Notes under the pieces: generated by a model
Database searches by the model: none
Told to the model about the DNA's origin: nothing
The model's input: only the letters and a program-made list of their open reading frames with translations
Program-made: the position numbers and the translations under genes
Assembly (NCBI GenBank): GCA_001636495.1
Contig: KV440964.1
Span: 4,046,666 to 4,110,665, forward strand
Length of the DNA stretch: 64,000 nt
Direction: 5' to 3'
Source of the DNA: Sutcliffiella horikoshii
GTDB taxonomy: Bacteria; Bacillota; Bacilli; Bacillales; Bacillaceae_I
Shown: positions 18,261-25,783 of the stretch, in pieces
Position numbering within the stretch: the first letter of the stretch is position 1
Layout: each line of letters starts with the position of its first letter

Positions 18261-18431
18261 ACAAAATTCCTCCTGTTTCCCATGGATTCAGATTATGTTA
18301 TTTCTATTGTCTTACAAATAGGCTCTTTTCTCAAAGATTGTTGCTATTTTCTTGTAAAAAGTCGGCAATTGGACTTTTTACTGATTACGTACTCTAAAAA
18401 GTGCAAACTTTTTCTTAAGCACAACAGGGAA
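18261..18431. other. Upstream region of the aldehyde dehydrogenase gene
   Basis: AT-rich noncoding DNA between the start codon and the duplicated 71-bp element. It contains the AGGAGG ribosome-binding site; no confident -35/-10 pair or structured RNA was recognised. A 78-residue plus-strand frame here has no ribosome-binding site and runs through the repeat. Confidence 0.5.
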
Positions 18432-18502
18432 AAGAGCACGACAGTAAGGAAAATAATGGTTGATGTATGCATACGAAAAAGCAACAAAGTTTACGAAAAG
18501 AG
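18432..18502 (-). repeat. 71-bp duplicated intergenic element, copy A
   Basis: Aligns without gaps to 25519-25589, about 56 of 71 positions identical. Shared blocks are AAGAGCACGACAG, GGTTG, TACGAAAAAGC and GTTTACGAAAA. Both copies lie in the same orientation upstream of a minus-strand gene. Confidence 0.8.
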
Positions 18503-18543
18503 CCTACAAATAGAATGAAATAGACAAGTTTTTACTTGTTTTT

Positions 18544-18563
18544 ATGTTTAAAAGTTTAAACAT
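18544..18563. promoter_or_regulatory. Palindrome, possible operator
   Basis: ATGTTTAAA-AG-TTTAAACAT, a perfect 9-bp inverted repeat with a 2-bp centre. It lies between the 71-bp element and the terminator of the kinase/HTH operon, 284-303 bp upstream of the aldehyde dehydrogenase start. No regulator can be assigned. Confidence 0.4.
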
Positions 18564-18602
18564 TTAATCACTAAAGGTCAAGCGATAGGCTGATACACTC
18601 TA

Positions 18603-18628
18603 GAAAAAAAGCACCCGACATTGGGTGC
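18603..18628 (-). terminator. Intrinsic terminator of the kinase/HTH operon
   Basis: GCACCC / GGGTGC stem with a 6-nt loop; the minus-strand RNA continues into a run of seven U. Confidence 0.8.
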
Positions 18629-18648
18629 AATCCGTTCTCTATTCTCTC

Positions 18649-18879
18649 TTAATCCTCGTCTTTAATATCAATATCATCTGGGATCGGTTCGTTCCTTACT
18701 TCCTCAACCAGCTCTTTGTATTTCTCCATCTGTTTCATGTGGGTGGTGAATTGATCCTTATTAATCAGGTAATCCTGTCCGTCAAACAAGGCGCGGATCT
18801 TCTTCTGCTGTATCATCGTTTTGACGTATGTTTCCGAGCAGGATAGATATTCTGCCGTCTCTTTTATAGATAGGTACAT
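18649..18879 (-). CDS. Small excisionase-type helix-turn-helix protein
   Basis: A 76-residue protein whose first 50 residues are an HTH_17/MerR-like DNA-binding domain of the excisionase family (LSIKETAEYLSCSETYVKTMI, then IRALFDGQDYLINKDQF). An acidic tail follows (EPIPDDIDIKDED). It lies 4 nt downstream of the membrane histidine kinase gene; its ribosome-binding site AAGGAGGAA overlaps the end of that gene, so the two are co-expressed. No phage or integrase genes are nearby, so a role in excision is unlikely. A transcription-accessory role linked to the kinase is possible. Confidence 0.75.
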   Translation of the reverse strand: MYLSIKETAEYLSCSETYVKTMIQQKKIRALFDGQDYLINKDQFTTHMKQMEKYKELVEEVRNEPIPDDIDIKDED

Positions 18880-18883
18880 CGTG

Positions 18884-20668
18884 TTATTCCTCCTTATGGG
18901 CTAATGGCAATGTTAATAAAAAGGTGGTCCCTTCCTGCGATGTTTCATGCACTTCAATCTTTCCCCTGTGGTTTTGAACAATCCTCTGGACAATCGTCAG
19001 CCCTAGCCCTGTCCCAGTTTCTTTAGAGGTATGAAACGGATCAAAGAGCGATTTCTGCATATCCCTTGGAATACCTGCTCCGTTATCTTTGAAAAATAAT
19101 TGATACTCGTCATTCACCGTTTTGGAGTAAATAGAAATGATCCCTCTTCTGTCGCTTATGGCCTCTTTGCTGTTTCGATACAAGTTATAAATCACCTGTT
19201 TCATCTGTTTGGGATCAACCAGTACCTTCGTGTCATCCAAATTCACTCGTAAGTCGGGTTCAGATTCGGCACCTCTCCGCTCACAGAAATCAGGTATTTC
19301 TTCCATGATTTTTTGAATAGTTGTTTCCTGCAACCTTGGTGCGCCAGGCCGTGCCATTAACAGCATATCCTCGATGATGGCATTGATTCTATCAAACTCT
19401 TTAATAAGAAGCGGAACCTGATAGCGATTCAAATCTTCTTTGGTAAACGATTGCTTCATCAAAGAGAAGAACCCATGCAGCACTGCCAACGGATTTCTGA
19501 TTTCATGCGCTGCCCCTGCGGCAAGTTCCCCCAATGCGGCAAGCTTTTCTGAATGGTGCATCCGTCTTTCCAATTCTTCCGTTTCCGTTATATCAATAAA
19601 ATAAAAGATTCTTCCAATGATGTTTTTCTCGTCATTATGAAGGAGGGATTGCGACACGAGCAATTGCATATCCTGACCGTTTTGCGAGTAGGCCACCTTG
19701 ACATTTTGACAGATTCGTTTGGATAGCAGGATATCCCAAAAGGAACTATTGAACTGAGGGGGCTCCTTCATCAAACTTACGTCCTTGATTTCTTCACCGG
19801 TCAGACTAAGAAGGTCAGAAGCGGCCGTATTCAAAGAAAAGTTGGATTGATTGTCATCAACCGTAACGATCCCAACCGGCAGGGAATTGAGTATTTGCTG
19901 TCTGTATAAGCGATCTTTATCAATCTCTTCATTCAACTGAAAATATTCTTTGAACCCTCTTGAAACCAATAGGATGATACAGGTGAAAATAATCAGCCCC
20001 AAGATGGCATCTGACTCAAACAACAAAGAAAGAAGCAGGGCCGAGGCCAATGTGATTACATAATTGGACATGGATTTTTTAAGTGTGCGATAGATCTCTT
20101 TCAAAAATTGCGGAAGACCGACCGAATAAAAGTATATACCAATTACTAGGATATTAATAAAGAAATAACCAATAAGCGTCAAGAGGTAGGATAGTAGATT
20201 GGAGGTGTCAAGATAACCTACATAACCTCCTGTCCATTGAAAAATATAATGTGCACCTATAATCATCAGTGCATACATCGCTAAATTCAGCAGATGCTTC
20301 CACCATGCGATTTCTCTTTTTAGCAGGGCATAAATTATTCCACTTGCCAAAAGGATCCATAATGACAGATCCAGACCAAAAACGAATATTGTTGCCAAAT
20401 AAATGGCTGAGTCCATGCTGAGAGAGTTTCCTTTTGGCGGAAGATGCACGGTGTTTATAGTTAAGAGCACAAGTGAAACTATTAACAACAATAAAAAAGG
20501 AGCGCCATTAACGATGGAGGGTAACGGGTTTTCAAAATGAAACACAAAAAGGCTGAGTCCGATAAGGATCACAGCAAACAGGTTTAATACCAATTTATTT
20601 TTAAGGTAATAAGTTTTCAATACAATCACGCTCAAATCTCTTGGGTGTCTTTTAATGACAGCTTTCAT
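18884..20668 (-). CDS. Membrane-bound PAS sensor histidine kinase
   Basis: A 594-residue kinase. Residues 1-240 contain about seven hydrophobic membrane segments with short loops, without a large extracytoplasmic domain. Residues about 255-365 form a PAS domain (ILNSLPVGIVTVDDNQSNFSLN). HisKA has phospho-acceptor His388 (AHEIRNP), followed by HATPase_c with NLYRNSKEA (N box), DNGAGI and TGLGLTIV. No response regulator is adjacent; its partner is a small HTH protein. The design resembles sporulation or stress kinases that feed a phosphorelay; the target is not known. The ribosome-binding site before ATG 20668 is weak (GATGGATATG). Confidence 0.86.
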   Translation of the reverse strand: MKAVIKRHPRDLSVIVLKTYYLKNKLVLNLFAVILIGLSLFVFHFENPLPSIVNGAPFLLLLIVSLVLLTINTVHLPPKGNSLSMDSAIYLATIFVFGLDLSLWILLASGIIYALLKREIAWWKHLLNLAMYALMIIGAHYIFQWTGGYVGYLDTSNLLSYLLTLIGYFFINILVIGIYFYSVGLPQFLKEIYRTLKKSMSNYVITLASALLLSLLFESDAILGLIIFTCIILLVSRGFKEYFQLNEEIDKDRLYRQQILNSLPVGIVTVDDNQSNFSLNTAASDLLSLTGEEIKDVSLMKEPPQFNSSFWDILLSKRICQNVKVAYSQNGQDMQLLVSQSLLHNDEKNIIGRIFYFIDITETEELERRMHHSEKLAALGELAAGAAHEIRNPLAVLHGFFSLMKQSFTKEDLNRYQVPLLIKEFDRINAIIEDMLLMARPGAPRLQETTIQKIMEEIPDFCERRGAESEPDLRVNLDDTKVLVDPKQMKQVIYNLYRNSKEAISDRRGIISIYSKTVNDEYQLFFKDNGAGIPRDMQKSLFDPFHTSKETGTGLGLTIVQRIVQNHRGKIEVHETSQEGTTFLLTLPLAHKEE

Positions 20669-20751
20669 TGTAAATCATATCCATCGGTAAATCAATATAG
20701 ATCGAGAATTACAATGGCTACTCCCCCTTGATAAATCTTCACAAGACGACA

Positions 20752-20765
20752 TGAAACCGGTTTAT
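20752..20765. promoter_or_regulatory. CcpA cre-like site upstream of the CstA-family gene
   Basis: TGAAACCGGTTTAT matches 12 of 14 positions of the cre consensus TGWAANCGNTNWCA, missing only the final CA. It lies 35 bp upstream of the predicted -35. Inferred only. Confidence 0.4.
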
Positions 20766-20799
20766 TTAACAAAAAGTTTAAATTTTTCTGATTAATCTG

Positions 20800-20827
20800 T
20801 TGTTTTCCTCCGTAAACATGTTAGAAT
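20800..20827 (+). promoter_or_regulatory. Sigma-A promoter of the CstA-family gene
   Basis: -35 TTGTTT at 20800-20805, 16-bp spacer, -10 TAGAAT at 20822-20827 with an upstream TGT (extended -10). Confidence 0.6.
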
Positions 20828-20868
20828 ATTTGAAATTGTAATTTTTCACACAACAGGAGGAGAACATC

Positions 20869-22305
20869 ATGATCACATTTTTTGGTGCACTTATTTTTCT
20901 AGTTCTAGGTTATATCTTTTATTCTAAATTCGTTGAACGAGTTTTTGTTATTGATGATCAGAACTCTACTCCTGCTTATACAAAAAGGGACAACTTCGAT
21001 TTTGTTCCCATGCCATGGTGGAAGGGTAATCTGATTCAACTATTAAATATCGCTGGTTTAGGGCCTATCTATGGAGCCGTACTCGGCGCTCTATACGGAC
21101 CAGTTGCTTTCATCTGGATTGTGGTCGGATGTATTTTCGCCGGTGCAGTCCATGATTATTTTTCAGGAATGTTATCCCTACGACACAATGGGGCACAGTA
21201 CCCCACCATCGTTGGAAAGTATTTAGGTAATGTCGTGAAATCATGCATCTATGTCGTTTCACTGGTTCTGATGGTGCTTGTAGCAGCTGCCTTTACAGCC
21301 GGACCTGCCCAACTGATCGCCCAGCTGACACCGCTGAGCTTCATGATGGCCTTACTACTAATTTTCGGGTATTTTTTATTGGCTACTCTATTACCGGTCA
21401 ATCGAGTAATCGGTAAAATCTATCCATTACTTGGCGCTATCCTGCTGTTTATGGCAGTCGCCATTGCCGTTTCGCTATTATTCACAGATAAGCAGATTCC
21501 AAACCTTACATTTGCAAACTTGCACCCTCAGGAACTGCCAATCTGGCCGTTATTGATGGTAACCATCTCTTGCGGAGCGATTTCCGGCTTCCATTGTACA
21601 CAAAGCCCGATTGTCGCTTGCACGATGAAAAAAGAATCCCATGGCCGTAAAATCTTCTATGGTGCAATGGTTACAGAAGGAATGATTGCACTTGTCTGGG
21701 CCGCTGCAGGGATGACGTTTTTCAACGGAACAGGCGGACTTCAAGAAGCACTTGCTACTGGCGGTCCATCCTACGTGGTAAATGAAATCTCCATCTCCTT
21801 GCTTGGAACTCTTGGTGGGATCCTAGCAATCCTTGGAGTTATCATCCTGCCAATCACAACGGGGGATACAGCACTTCGTTCCTCTCGCATGATCTTGACA
21901 GAAGTGTTTTCCAAATTCTTTAACATGGAAGGAAAAGTAAAAGTCCTGTTGGTCACATTATTATTGGCAGCACCAGCACTTTATCTTGCTACCATTGACT
22001 ACACTTTCCTTTGGAGATATGTCGGTTGGACTAACCAACTTGTGGCAACAGTAATGCTTTGGACTGCAGCTATGTATCTACTAAAAGAGCACAAGTTCCA
22101 CTGGATTGCCAGCGTGCCTGCATTGTTCATGACAGGAGTAGTTTGTACGTATATCTTCTACGCACCAGAGGGTTTGGGAATGGACTATAACATTTCCGTG
22201 ATTCTTGGCTCCTCCCTAACCTTGGTGGTCCTTGGTTGGTTTGTTAGTCAGATTGTGAAGCAACGTAAGAAGAAGTCAACGGATACGGAAAAACGTGTGG
22301 CATAA
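20869..22305 (+). CDS. CstA-family carbon starvation / peptide or pyruvate transporter
   Basis: A 478-residue polytopic membrane protein with the CstA core motif GLGPIYGAVLGALYGP, followed by GCIFAGAVHDYFSGMLSLR; later GFHCTQSPIVACTMK and LPITTGDTALRSSR. It is shorter than E. coli CstA (about 700 aa) and belongs to the compact CstA-like group. Family members import peptides or pyruvate when preferred carbon is exhausted. ATG 20869 is preceded by AGGAGGAG. An extended -10 promoter and a cre-like site lie upstream and a strong terminator follows, so it is a single-gene unit divergent from the membrane kinase. A functional link to that kinase is possible but unproven. Confidence 0.87.
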   Translation: MITFFGALIFLVLGYIFYSKFVERVFVIDDQNSTPAYTKRDNFDFVPMPWWKGNLIQLLNIAGLGPIYGAVLGALYGPVAFIWIVVGCIFAGAVHDYFSGMLSLRHNGAQYPTIVGKYLGNVVKSCIYVVSLVLMVLVAAAFTAGPAQLIAQLTPLSFMMALLLIFGYFLLATLLPVNRVIGKIYPLLGAILLFMAVAIAVSLLFTDKQIPNLTFANLHPQELPIWPLLMVTISCGAISGFHCTQSPIVACTMKKESHGRKIFYGAMVTEGMIALVWAAAGMTFFNGTGGLQEALATGGPSYVVNEISISLLGTLGGILAILGVIILPITTGDTALRSSRMILTEVFSKFFNMEGKVKVLLVTLLLAAPALYLATIDYTFLWRYVGWTNQLVATVMLWTAAMYLLKEHKFHWIASVPALFMTGVVCTYIFYAPEGLGMDYNISVILGSSLTLVVLGWFVSQIVKQRKKKSTDTEKRVA

Positions 22306-22319
22306 GAGAAATAAAGCGA

Positions 22320-22347
22320 CAGGCAGCCTTTGCGGGCTGCCTGTTTT
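22320..22347 (+). terminator. Intrinsic terminator of the CstA-family gene
   Basis: CAGGCAGCC / GGCTGCCTG stem with a 6-nt loop, then TTTTAGTTG. Confidence 0.9.
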
Positions 22348-22362
22348 AGTTGTTTCTATAGT

Positions 22363-24066
22363 TCACTCCACACCCACCGGACTCGCTTTCCAGTTTACAA
22401 TCATATCGAAGTATTTTAGTTTTTTATTTTCCTTGTCAAACCAAAGATCAGATTCCTTCCATGTCATCTGCAGGAACAAGACTGCCTTCGCCTTTTCACG
22501 AGCGTCCCCAGAGTCAGCACCCTCCAACGCCACCACGCTTTCAAAAACCTTCACCATCAAGCTGGCAATCTTTTTGGAGTAGACGGTCTGAATTTCAGGC
22601 GCACAACTGCCTGTATAGTCACAAAGTTCTTGCAGTTTCACTAAAGCATGTTCGACCGGTTCCTTCATGGAGGTTTCCACAGCCACAATTGCCGCCAGTC
22701 TTTTCTTCATGGACTCTATGAAAATGCGCTCCACCTTGAACCTTCCCATCAACCTCAGCACTTCCATACCGAGAATATTCGCAGTACCCTCCCAAACGGT
22801 TAACACCTGAGCGTCCCGAAGCAGCCTAGGCGTAACAAAATCTTCGATAAATCCATTTCCTCCATGCATTTCAATTGCCTCATGAGAGAAATGGACCGCC
22901 TGCTCCGCCGTTTCTTTTTTCAAAAGGGCAATCAGAAGTCGGTTCAGGATGACCTCTTCTTCTGACACTTGCTGCCCTTCTTTCCGCATGACCCGGTCAA
23001 ACAATGCCACAAGATCAAAACTAGCACTCGTTTCCACCTCTTGCTTCACAGCCATATCAACGAGGGATTCACGTATCATCGGAAAGTTAATCAACTGATC
23101 ACCAAATGTCACGCGGCTGGTGGAGTAGTTCCGCGCCTCGGTGTACGCCCTTTGCATGATACCAATGGATGCAATCGTATTACATACACGCGAAAGGTTC
23201 AAAGCTTCCATCATATAATAGATTCCTTTGGACGGTTCCCCCACAAGGTAAGCTTTCGCATCGTTGAACAGAACTTCTGCGGAAGGAACGGCTCTGACGC
23301 CGAGTTTATCCTTCAGCCTTCTAATCTCAATACCATTCAGCTTCCCAGCCTCGTCCTCGTGTTTCCAAGGAACAGCGAACAAGCTGAGTCCCTTCGTACC
23401 TTTTGGTGCCCCCTCCATTCTTGCCAGCACCATCGCCACGCCACACTGTCCTGCATTGGAGGCAAAATACTTTTCACCAGTTAAAAGATAGGCATCCCCG
23501 TCCGGATTTGGCACCGCCTTCGTCTCATTCGCTCCGACATCCGATCCGCCCTGTCTCTCCGTCAGGAATGTCGCTCCTTCAAAAAGTTCCACTTCTCCAG
23601 TCGAAATGACATGTGGAAGGAACTTATCTTTAACTTGCTGGTCGGCGTAGTGGTCGAGTAGGTAGGCAGTTGCCATGGTGAGGGTGACCGGACAGTAGAA
23701 GCCGGGTTCCGTTTGGGAAAGAAGATAGCCCTGAGCATAGGAGTACAGGTAGTTACCCTGTCGGCCAAGCTCTGGAATCTCCTTGTGCACATACCCGACT
23801 ATCCCTCTATTGTAGGTTTCCTCGACCGTCTTCTTGTACCCTTCATTCACCCAAACCTCGGAAATGTCCTCTCCCATCTTGTTGTATTTGATTAGCTTCG
23901 GTTGTCCCTCCCGATCAGTGTGGACTGCCCGCTCATCGATTTCATTTGCACAGCTCTCCCCAAACTCCGTGAGCTCCTTCTCCGCCCACTCATAGAATTC
24001 CGGCTCCAAGTGTTTCTTCAGTACATTTTTCAGATGCCTATCCTCCGTGAAAAAATTACGTGTCAT
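22363..24066 (-). CDS. Acyl-CoA dehydrogenase family protein (AidB-like branch)
   Basis: A 567-residue acyl-CoA dehydrogenase, longer than the usual 380-aa enzymes. It resembles the AidB/long-form branch: N-terminal extension, then FLTERQGGSDVGANET (flavin/substrate loop), the ALNLSRVCN region and VWEGTANILGMEVLR near the C-terminus of the core, with an added helical tail. FAD-dependent dehydrogenation of an acyl-CoA is likely; the substrate is unknown. It overlaps the upstream MerR gene by 11 nt, so both are translated from one message. The MerR-type promoter at 24475-24505 suggests induction by a pathway metabolite. Confidence 0.87.
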   Translation of the reverse strand: MTRNFFTEDRHLKNVLKKHLEPEFYEWAEKELTEFGESCANEIDERAVHTDREGQPKLIKYNKMGEDISEVWVNEGYKKTVEETYNRGIVGYVHKEIPELGRQGNYLYSYAQGYLLSQTEPGFYCPVTLTMATAYLLDHYADQQVKDKFLPHVISTGEVELFEGATFLTERQGGSDVGANETKAVPNPDGDAYLLTGEKYFASNAGQCGVAMVLARMEGAPKGTKGLSLFAVPWKHEDEAGKLNGIEIRRLKDKLGVRAVPSAEVLFNDAKAYLVGEPSKGIYYMMEALNLSRVCNTIASIGIMQRAYTEARNYSTSRVTFGDQLINFPMIRESLVDMAVKQEVETSASFDLVALFDRVMRKEGQQVSEEEVILNRLLIALLKKETAEQAVHFSHEAIEMHGGNGFIEDFVTPRLLRDAQVLTVWEGTANILGMEVLRLMGRFKVERIFIESMKKRLAAIVAVETSMKEPVEHALVKLQELCDYTGSCAPEIQTVYSKKIASLMVKVFESVVALEGADSGDAREKAKAVLFLQMTWKESDLWFDKENKKLKYFDMIVNWKASPVGVE

Positions 24067-24436
24067 GCGTTTCTCCTCCTAGTCTTTTTTGAAAATCTGT
24101 GAGAAGTTCACTCATCTCTTCCTTCAGTTCCGTGAGCTCCCGTATTCTTTCTTCCACTTTGGCGATCTTCTGTGTGCCATATTCAATGGTTTTCTCCAGC
24201 TGCTTCGTGCCGGTGCGGTCTTTATCAAACAAGGTGACCATTTCTTTGATTTCATCGAGCTGAAATCCATACCGCTTGCCCCTTGTTATCAGCTTCAAGC
24301 GGGCATACTCCCTTTTGGAAAACAGCCGCTGGTTGCCTTCCGAACGGGCGGGTTCAAGGAGACCCAGCTCCTCGTAATAGCGGACGGTTCTGGTGGATAT
24401 ATCAAATTCCTTAGCTAGTTGTGAAATTGTGTACAT
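24056..24436 (-). CDS. MerR-family transcriptional regulator
   Basis: A 126-residue MerR regulator with N-terminal winged HTH (YTISQLAKEFDISTRTVRYYEELGLLEPAR, EGNQRLFSKREYARLKLI) and a C-terminal coiled coil (residues about 80-120). It lacks the metal-binding Cys of CueR/MerR. The arrangement with an acyl-CoA dehydrogenase resembles LiuR-type regulators of acyl-CoA or branched-chain amino-acid catabolism in proteobacteria (family knowledge). It is the first gene of the two-gene unit, overlapping the dehydrogenase by 11 nt, and probably autoregulates through the palindrome in its 19-bp promoter spacer. Confidence 0.87.
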   Translation of the reverse strand: MYTISQLAKEFDISTRTVRYYEELGLLEPARSEGNQRLFSKREYARLKLITRGKRYGFQLDEIKEMVTLFDKDRTGTKQLEKTIEYGTQKIAKVEERIRELTELKEEMSELLTDFQKRLGGETHDT

Positions 24437-24474
24437 GAAGGATTCTTCCTTTTACTGAAAATTTAGATAGTTAT

Positions 24475-24505
24475 AGTTTACCATTGACGTTAACGTAAAG
24501 TTCAA
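24475..24505 (-). promoter_or_regulatory. MerR-type promoter with palindromic operator in a 19-bp spacer
   Basis: On the minus strand: -35 TTGAAC (24505-24500), 19-bp spacer, -10 TAAACT (24480-24475). The spacer contains the palindrome TTGACGTTAACGTAAA (plus-strand 24484-24499). The overlong spacer filled by a dyad is the hallmark of MerR-activated promoters. Confidence 0.7.
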
Positions 24506-24546
24506 GGGATTTTGAAACAGATAAGGAAAATAAGGTGCAAGCCTTT

Positions 24547-24661
24547 ATGAAGACCTCTCTATCAAGGTTTTTGTGGAACTGAGGTCTTCATCCCCTCTAT
24601 GAAGACCTCTCTAACATGTTTTTCGCGGAACTGAGGTCTTCATCCCCTCTATGAAGACCTC
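24547..24661. repeat. Tandem hairpin array, 52-bp period (ATGAAGACCTC type), second locus
   Basis: Left arms ATGAAGACCTC start at 24547, 24599 and 24651, exactly 52 bp apart. The first two units have perfect 11-bp right arms GAGGTCTTCAT at 24581-24591 and 24633-24643. The third has only the left arm. Same unit sequence as at 9457-9553. Confidence 0.9.
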
Positions 24662-24682
24662 TCTACACCTCTAAGAGAAAAC

Positions 24683-24712
24683 AAAAAAGACTTACCCTCA
24701 AAAAGGTAAGTC
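24683..24712 (-). terminator. Intrinsic terminator of pssA
   Basis: GACTTACC / GGTAAGTC stem, 8-nt loop; minus-strand RNA continues into UUUUUU. Confidence 0.9.
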
Positions 24713-24721
24713 CTCTAAAAA

Positions 24722-25435
24722 TCAATCCGTCTCTCGCCTATTCTTCCCACGCACGCTTACAAAACGGTAGGCAAGATACGCGATATATAATGGAATAGCG
24801 ATATAAATCAAATAAGGGTATTGAGCATAAGTCCCCTTGTAAATCATAAATAGAGACGCTCCCAAAAACAGGGTGACAATCGTTCCATACTTCGGTAATG
24901 GAACATCCTTGAAGCTTGGTATCTTTATTTTGCTGATCATCAGGAAACAGAAAGCGGTGAAAATGACTGTAGTGACAATCTGTGGAATTAAATCCCCGAA
25001 AAGCGTCAATAGTGCCAAAATACCACCTGCAGCTGTAATCGGCACTCCCGTGAAATATTTTCCGGTCGATTTAGTTGTGCTGATATTAAAACGGGCCAAT
25101 CTGTATGCCCCGAACAACGGGAACAATCCTGCAATGGCCAAGCCAAGTAAACCGAACTGATAGAAATAGGTGTAATAGACCAAAAAAGATGGTGCTACTC
25201 CGAATGTTATGACATCCGCCAAGGAATCGAGCTCTTTTCCGAGTTCCCCATCCGCGTTCAGCATCCTCGCCAGACGGCCGTCCATGCTGTCCAACATCAT
25301 TCCTATAAGTATTAAAATGGCAGCATTACTATATTGTCCACTTGCGGCAAAACCAATGGATAGGAATCCGCAAAATAAATTCCCCAGTGTGAACATATTG
25401 GGGATGCTTTTAATAAGACGCGTCCTCATTTGCAT
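24722..25435 (-). CDS. pssA: CDP-diacylglycerol--serine O-phosphatidyltransferase
   Basis: A 237-residue integral membrane CDP-alcohol phosphotransferase. The motif DG(x)2AR(x)8G(x)3D(x)3D is complete in MDGRLARMLNADGELGKELD; the following SLADVITFGVAPSFL is typical of phosphatidylserine synthases. It makes phosphatidylserine from CDP-diacylglycerol and serine. It is not followed by psd here. The start at ATG 25435 has GGAG further upstream (about 12 nt); an in-frame ATG two codons in is an alternative. Copy B of the 71-bp element lies 84-154 bp upstream. It is transcribed as a single gene with its own terminator. Confidence 0.93.
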   Translation of the reverse strand: MQMRTRLIKSIPNMFTLGNLFCGFLSIGFAASGQYSNAAILILIGMMLDSMDGRLARMLNADGELGKELDSLADVITFGVAPSFLVYYTYFYQFGLLGLAIAGLFPLFGAYRLARFNISTTKSTGKYFTGVPITAAGGILALLTLFGDLIPQIVTTVIFTAFCFLMISKIKIPSFKDVPLPKYGTIVTLFLGASLFMIYKGTYAQYPYLIYIAIPLYIAYLAYRFVSVRGKNRRETD

Positions 25436-25709
25436 AAATAATCATCACTCCGTCAGTAATAAAGTCATATGTAAAGGGTTGTACCCCTGTAGAAAAATAA
25501 AAAAACCTAAGCTCTTTTAAGAGCACGACAGAAAGGTATATTACGGTTGTTGTCAATTTACGAAAAAGCTACATTGTTTACGAAAATAGTTAAAAACCTA
25601 AACAAAGGAACACTGCTTAGGCTCACCTTTTTTTAATTATACCATTCCGAAGTAGGGCGAGTAAAAATTATTTTGTAGGGTTGTTGTTAAAACTGCTCTC
25701 ATTTTTTAT
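25436..25709. other. Intergenic region between pssA and rpsN2
   Basis: Noncoding, AT-rich. It holds the pssA ribosome-binding region, the 71-bp element copy B at 25519-25589, and the degenerate hairpin AAGCTCTTTTAAGAGC next to it. Nothing else was recognised. Confidence 0.6.
25519..25589 (-). repeat. 71-bp duplicated intergenic element, copy B
   Basis: Ungapped match (about 56 of 71) to 18432-18502, upstream of pssA in the same orientation as copy A relative to its downstream gene. It contains TACGAAAAAGC and GTTTACGAAAA. Confidence 0.8.
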
Positions 25710-25738
25710 TTGCACTCCTAATTAATATATGTTTTAAT
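25710..25738 (+). promoter_or_regulatory. Sigma-A promoter of rpsN2
   Basis: -35 TTGCAC (25710-25715), 17-bp spacer, -10 TTTAAT (25733-25738). The Zur-type palindrome starts at the next base, covering the expected start site. Confidence 0.6.
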
Positions 25739-25759
25739 AAATCGTAACGATTACTATTT
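25739..25759. promoter_or_regulatory. Zur box upstream of rpsN2
   Basis: The core TCGTAACGATTACTA at 25742-25756 matches the Bacillus Zur consensus TCGTAATnATTACGA at all but two defined positions, flanked by AAA and TTT. Zinc-independent S14 genes are Zur-repressed in B. subtilis, so gene and site agree. Confidence 0.8.
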
Positions 25760-25783
25760 TCATTAAAAGGAGAGAGATTATTC

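Noticed and set aside
18649-18879. Excisionase-like gene as a sign of a prophage or integrative element
   Set aside because: No integrase, attachment repeat or phage gene is nearby; the gene is embedded in a kinase operon.
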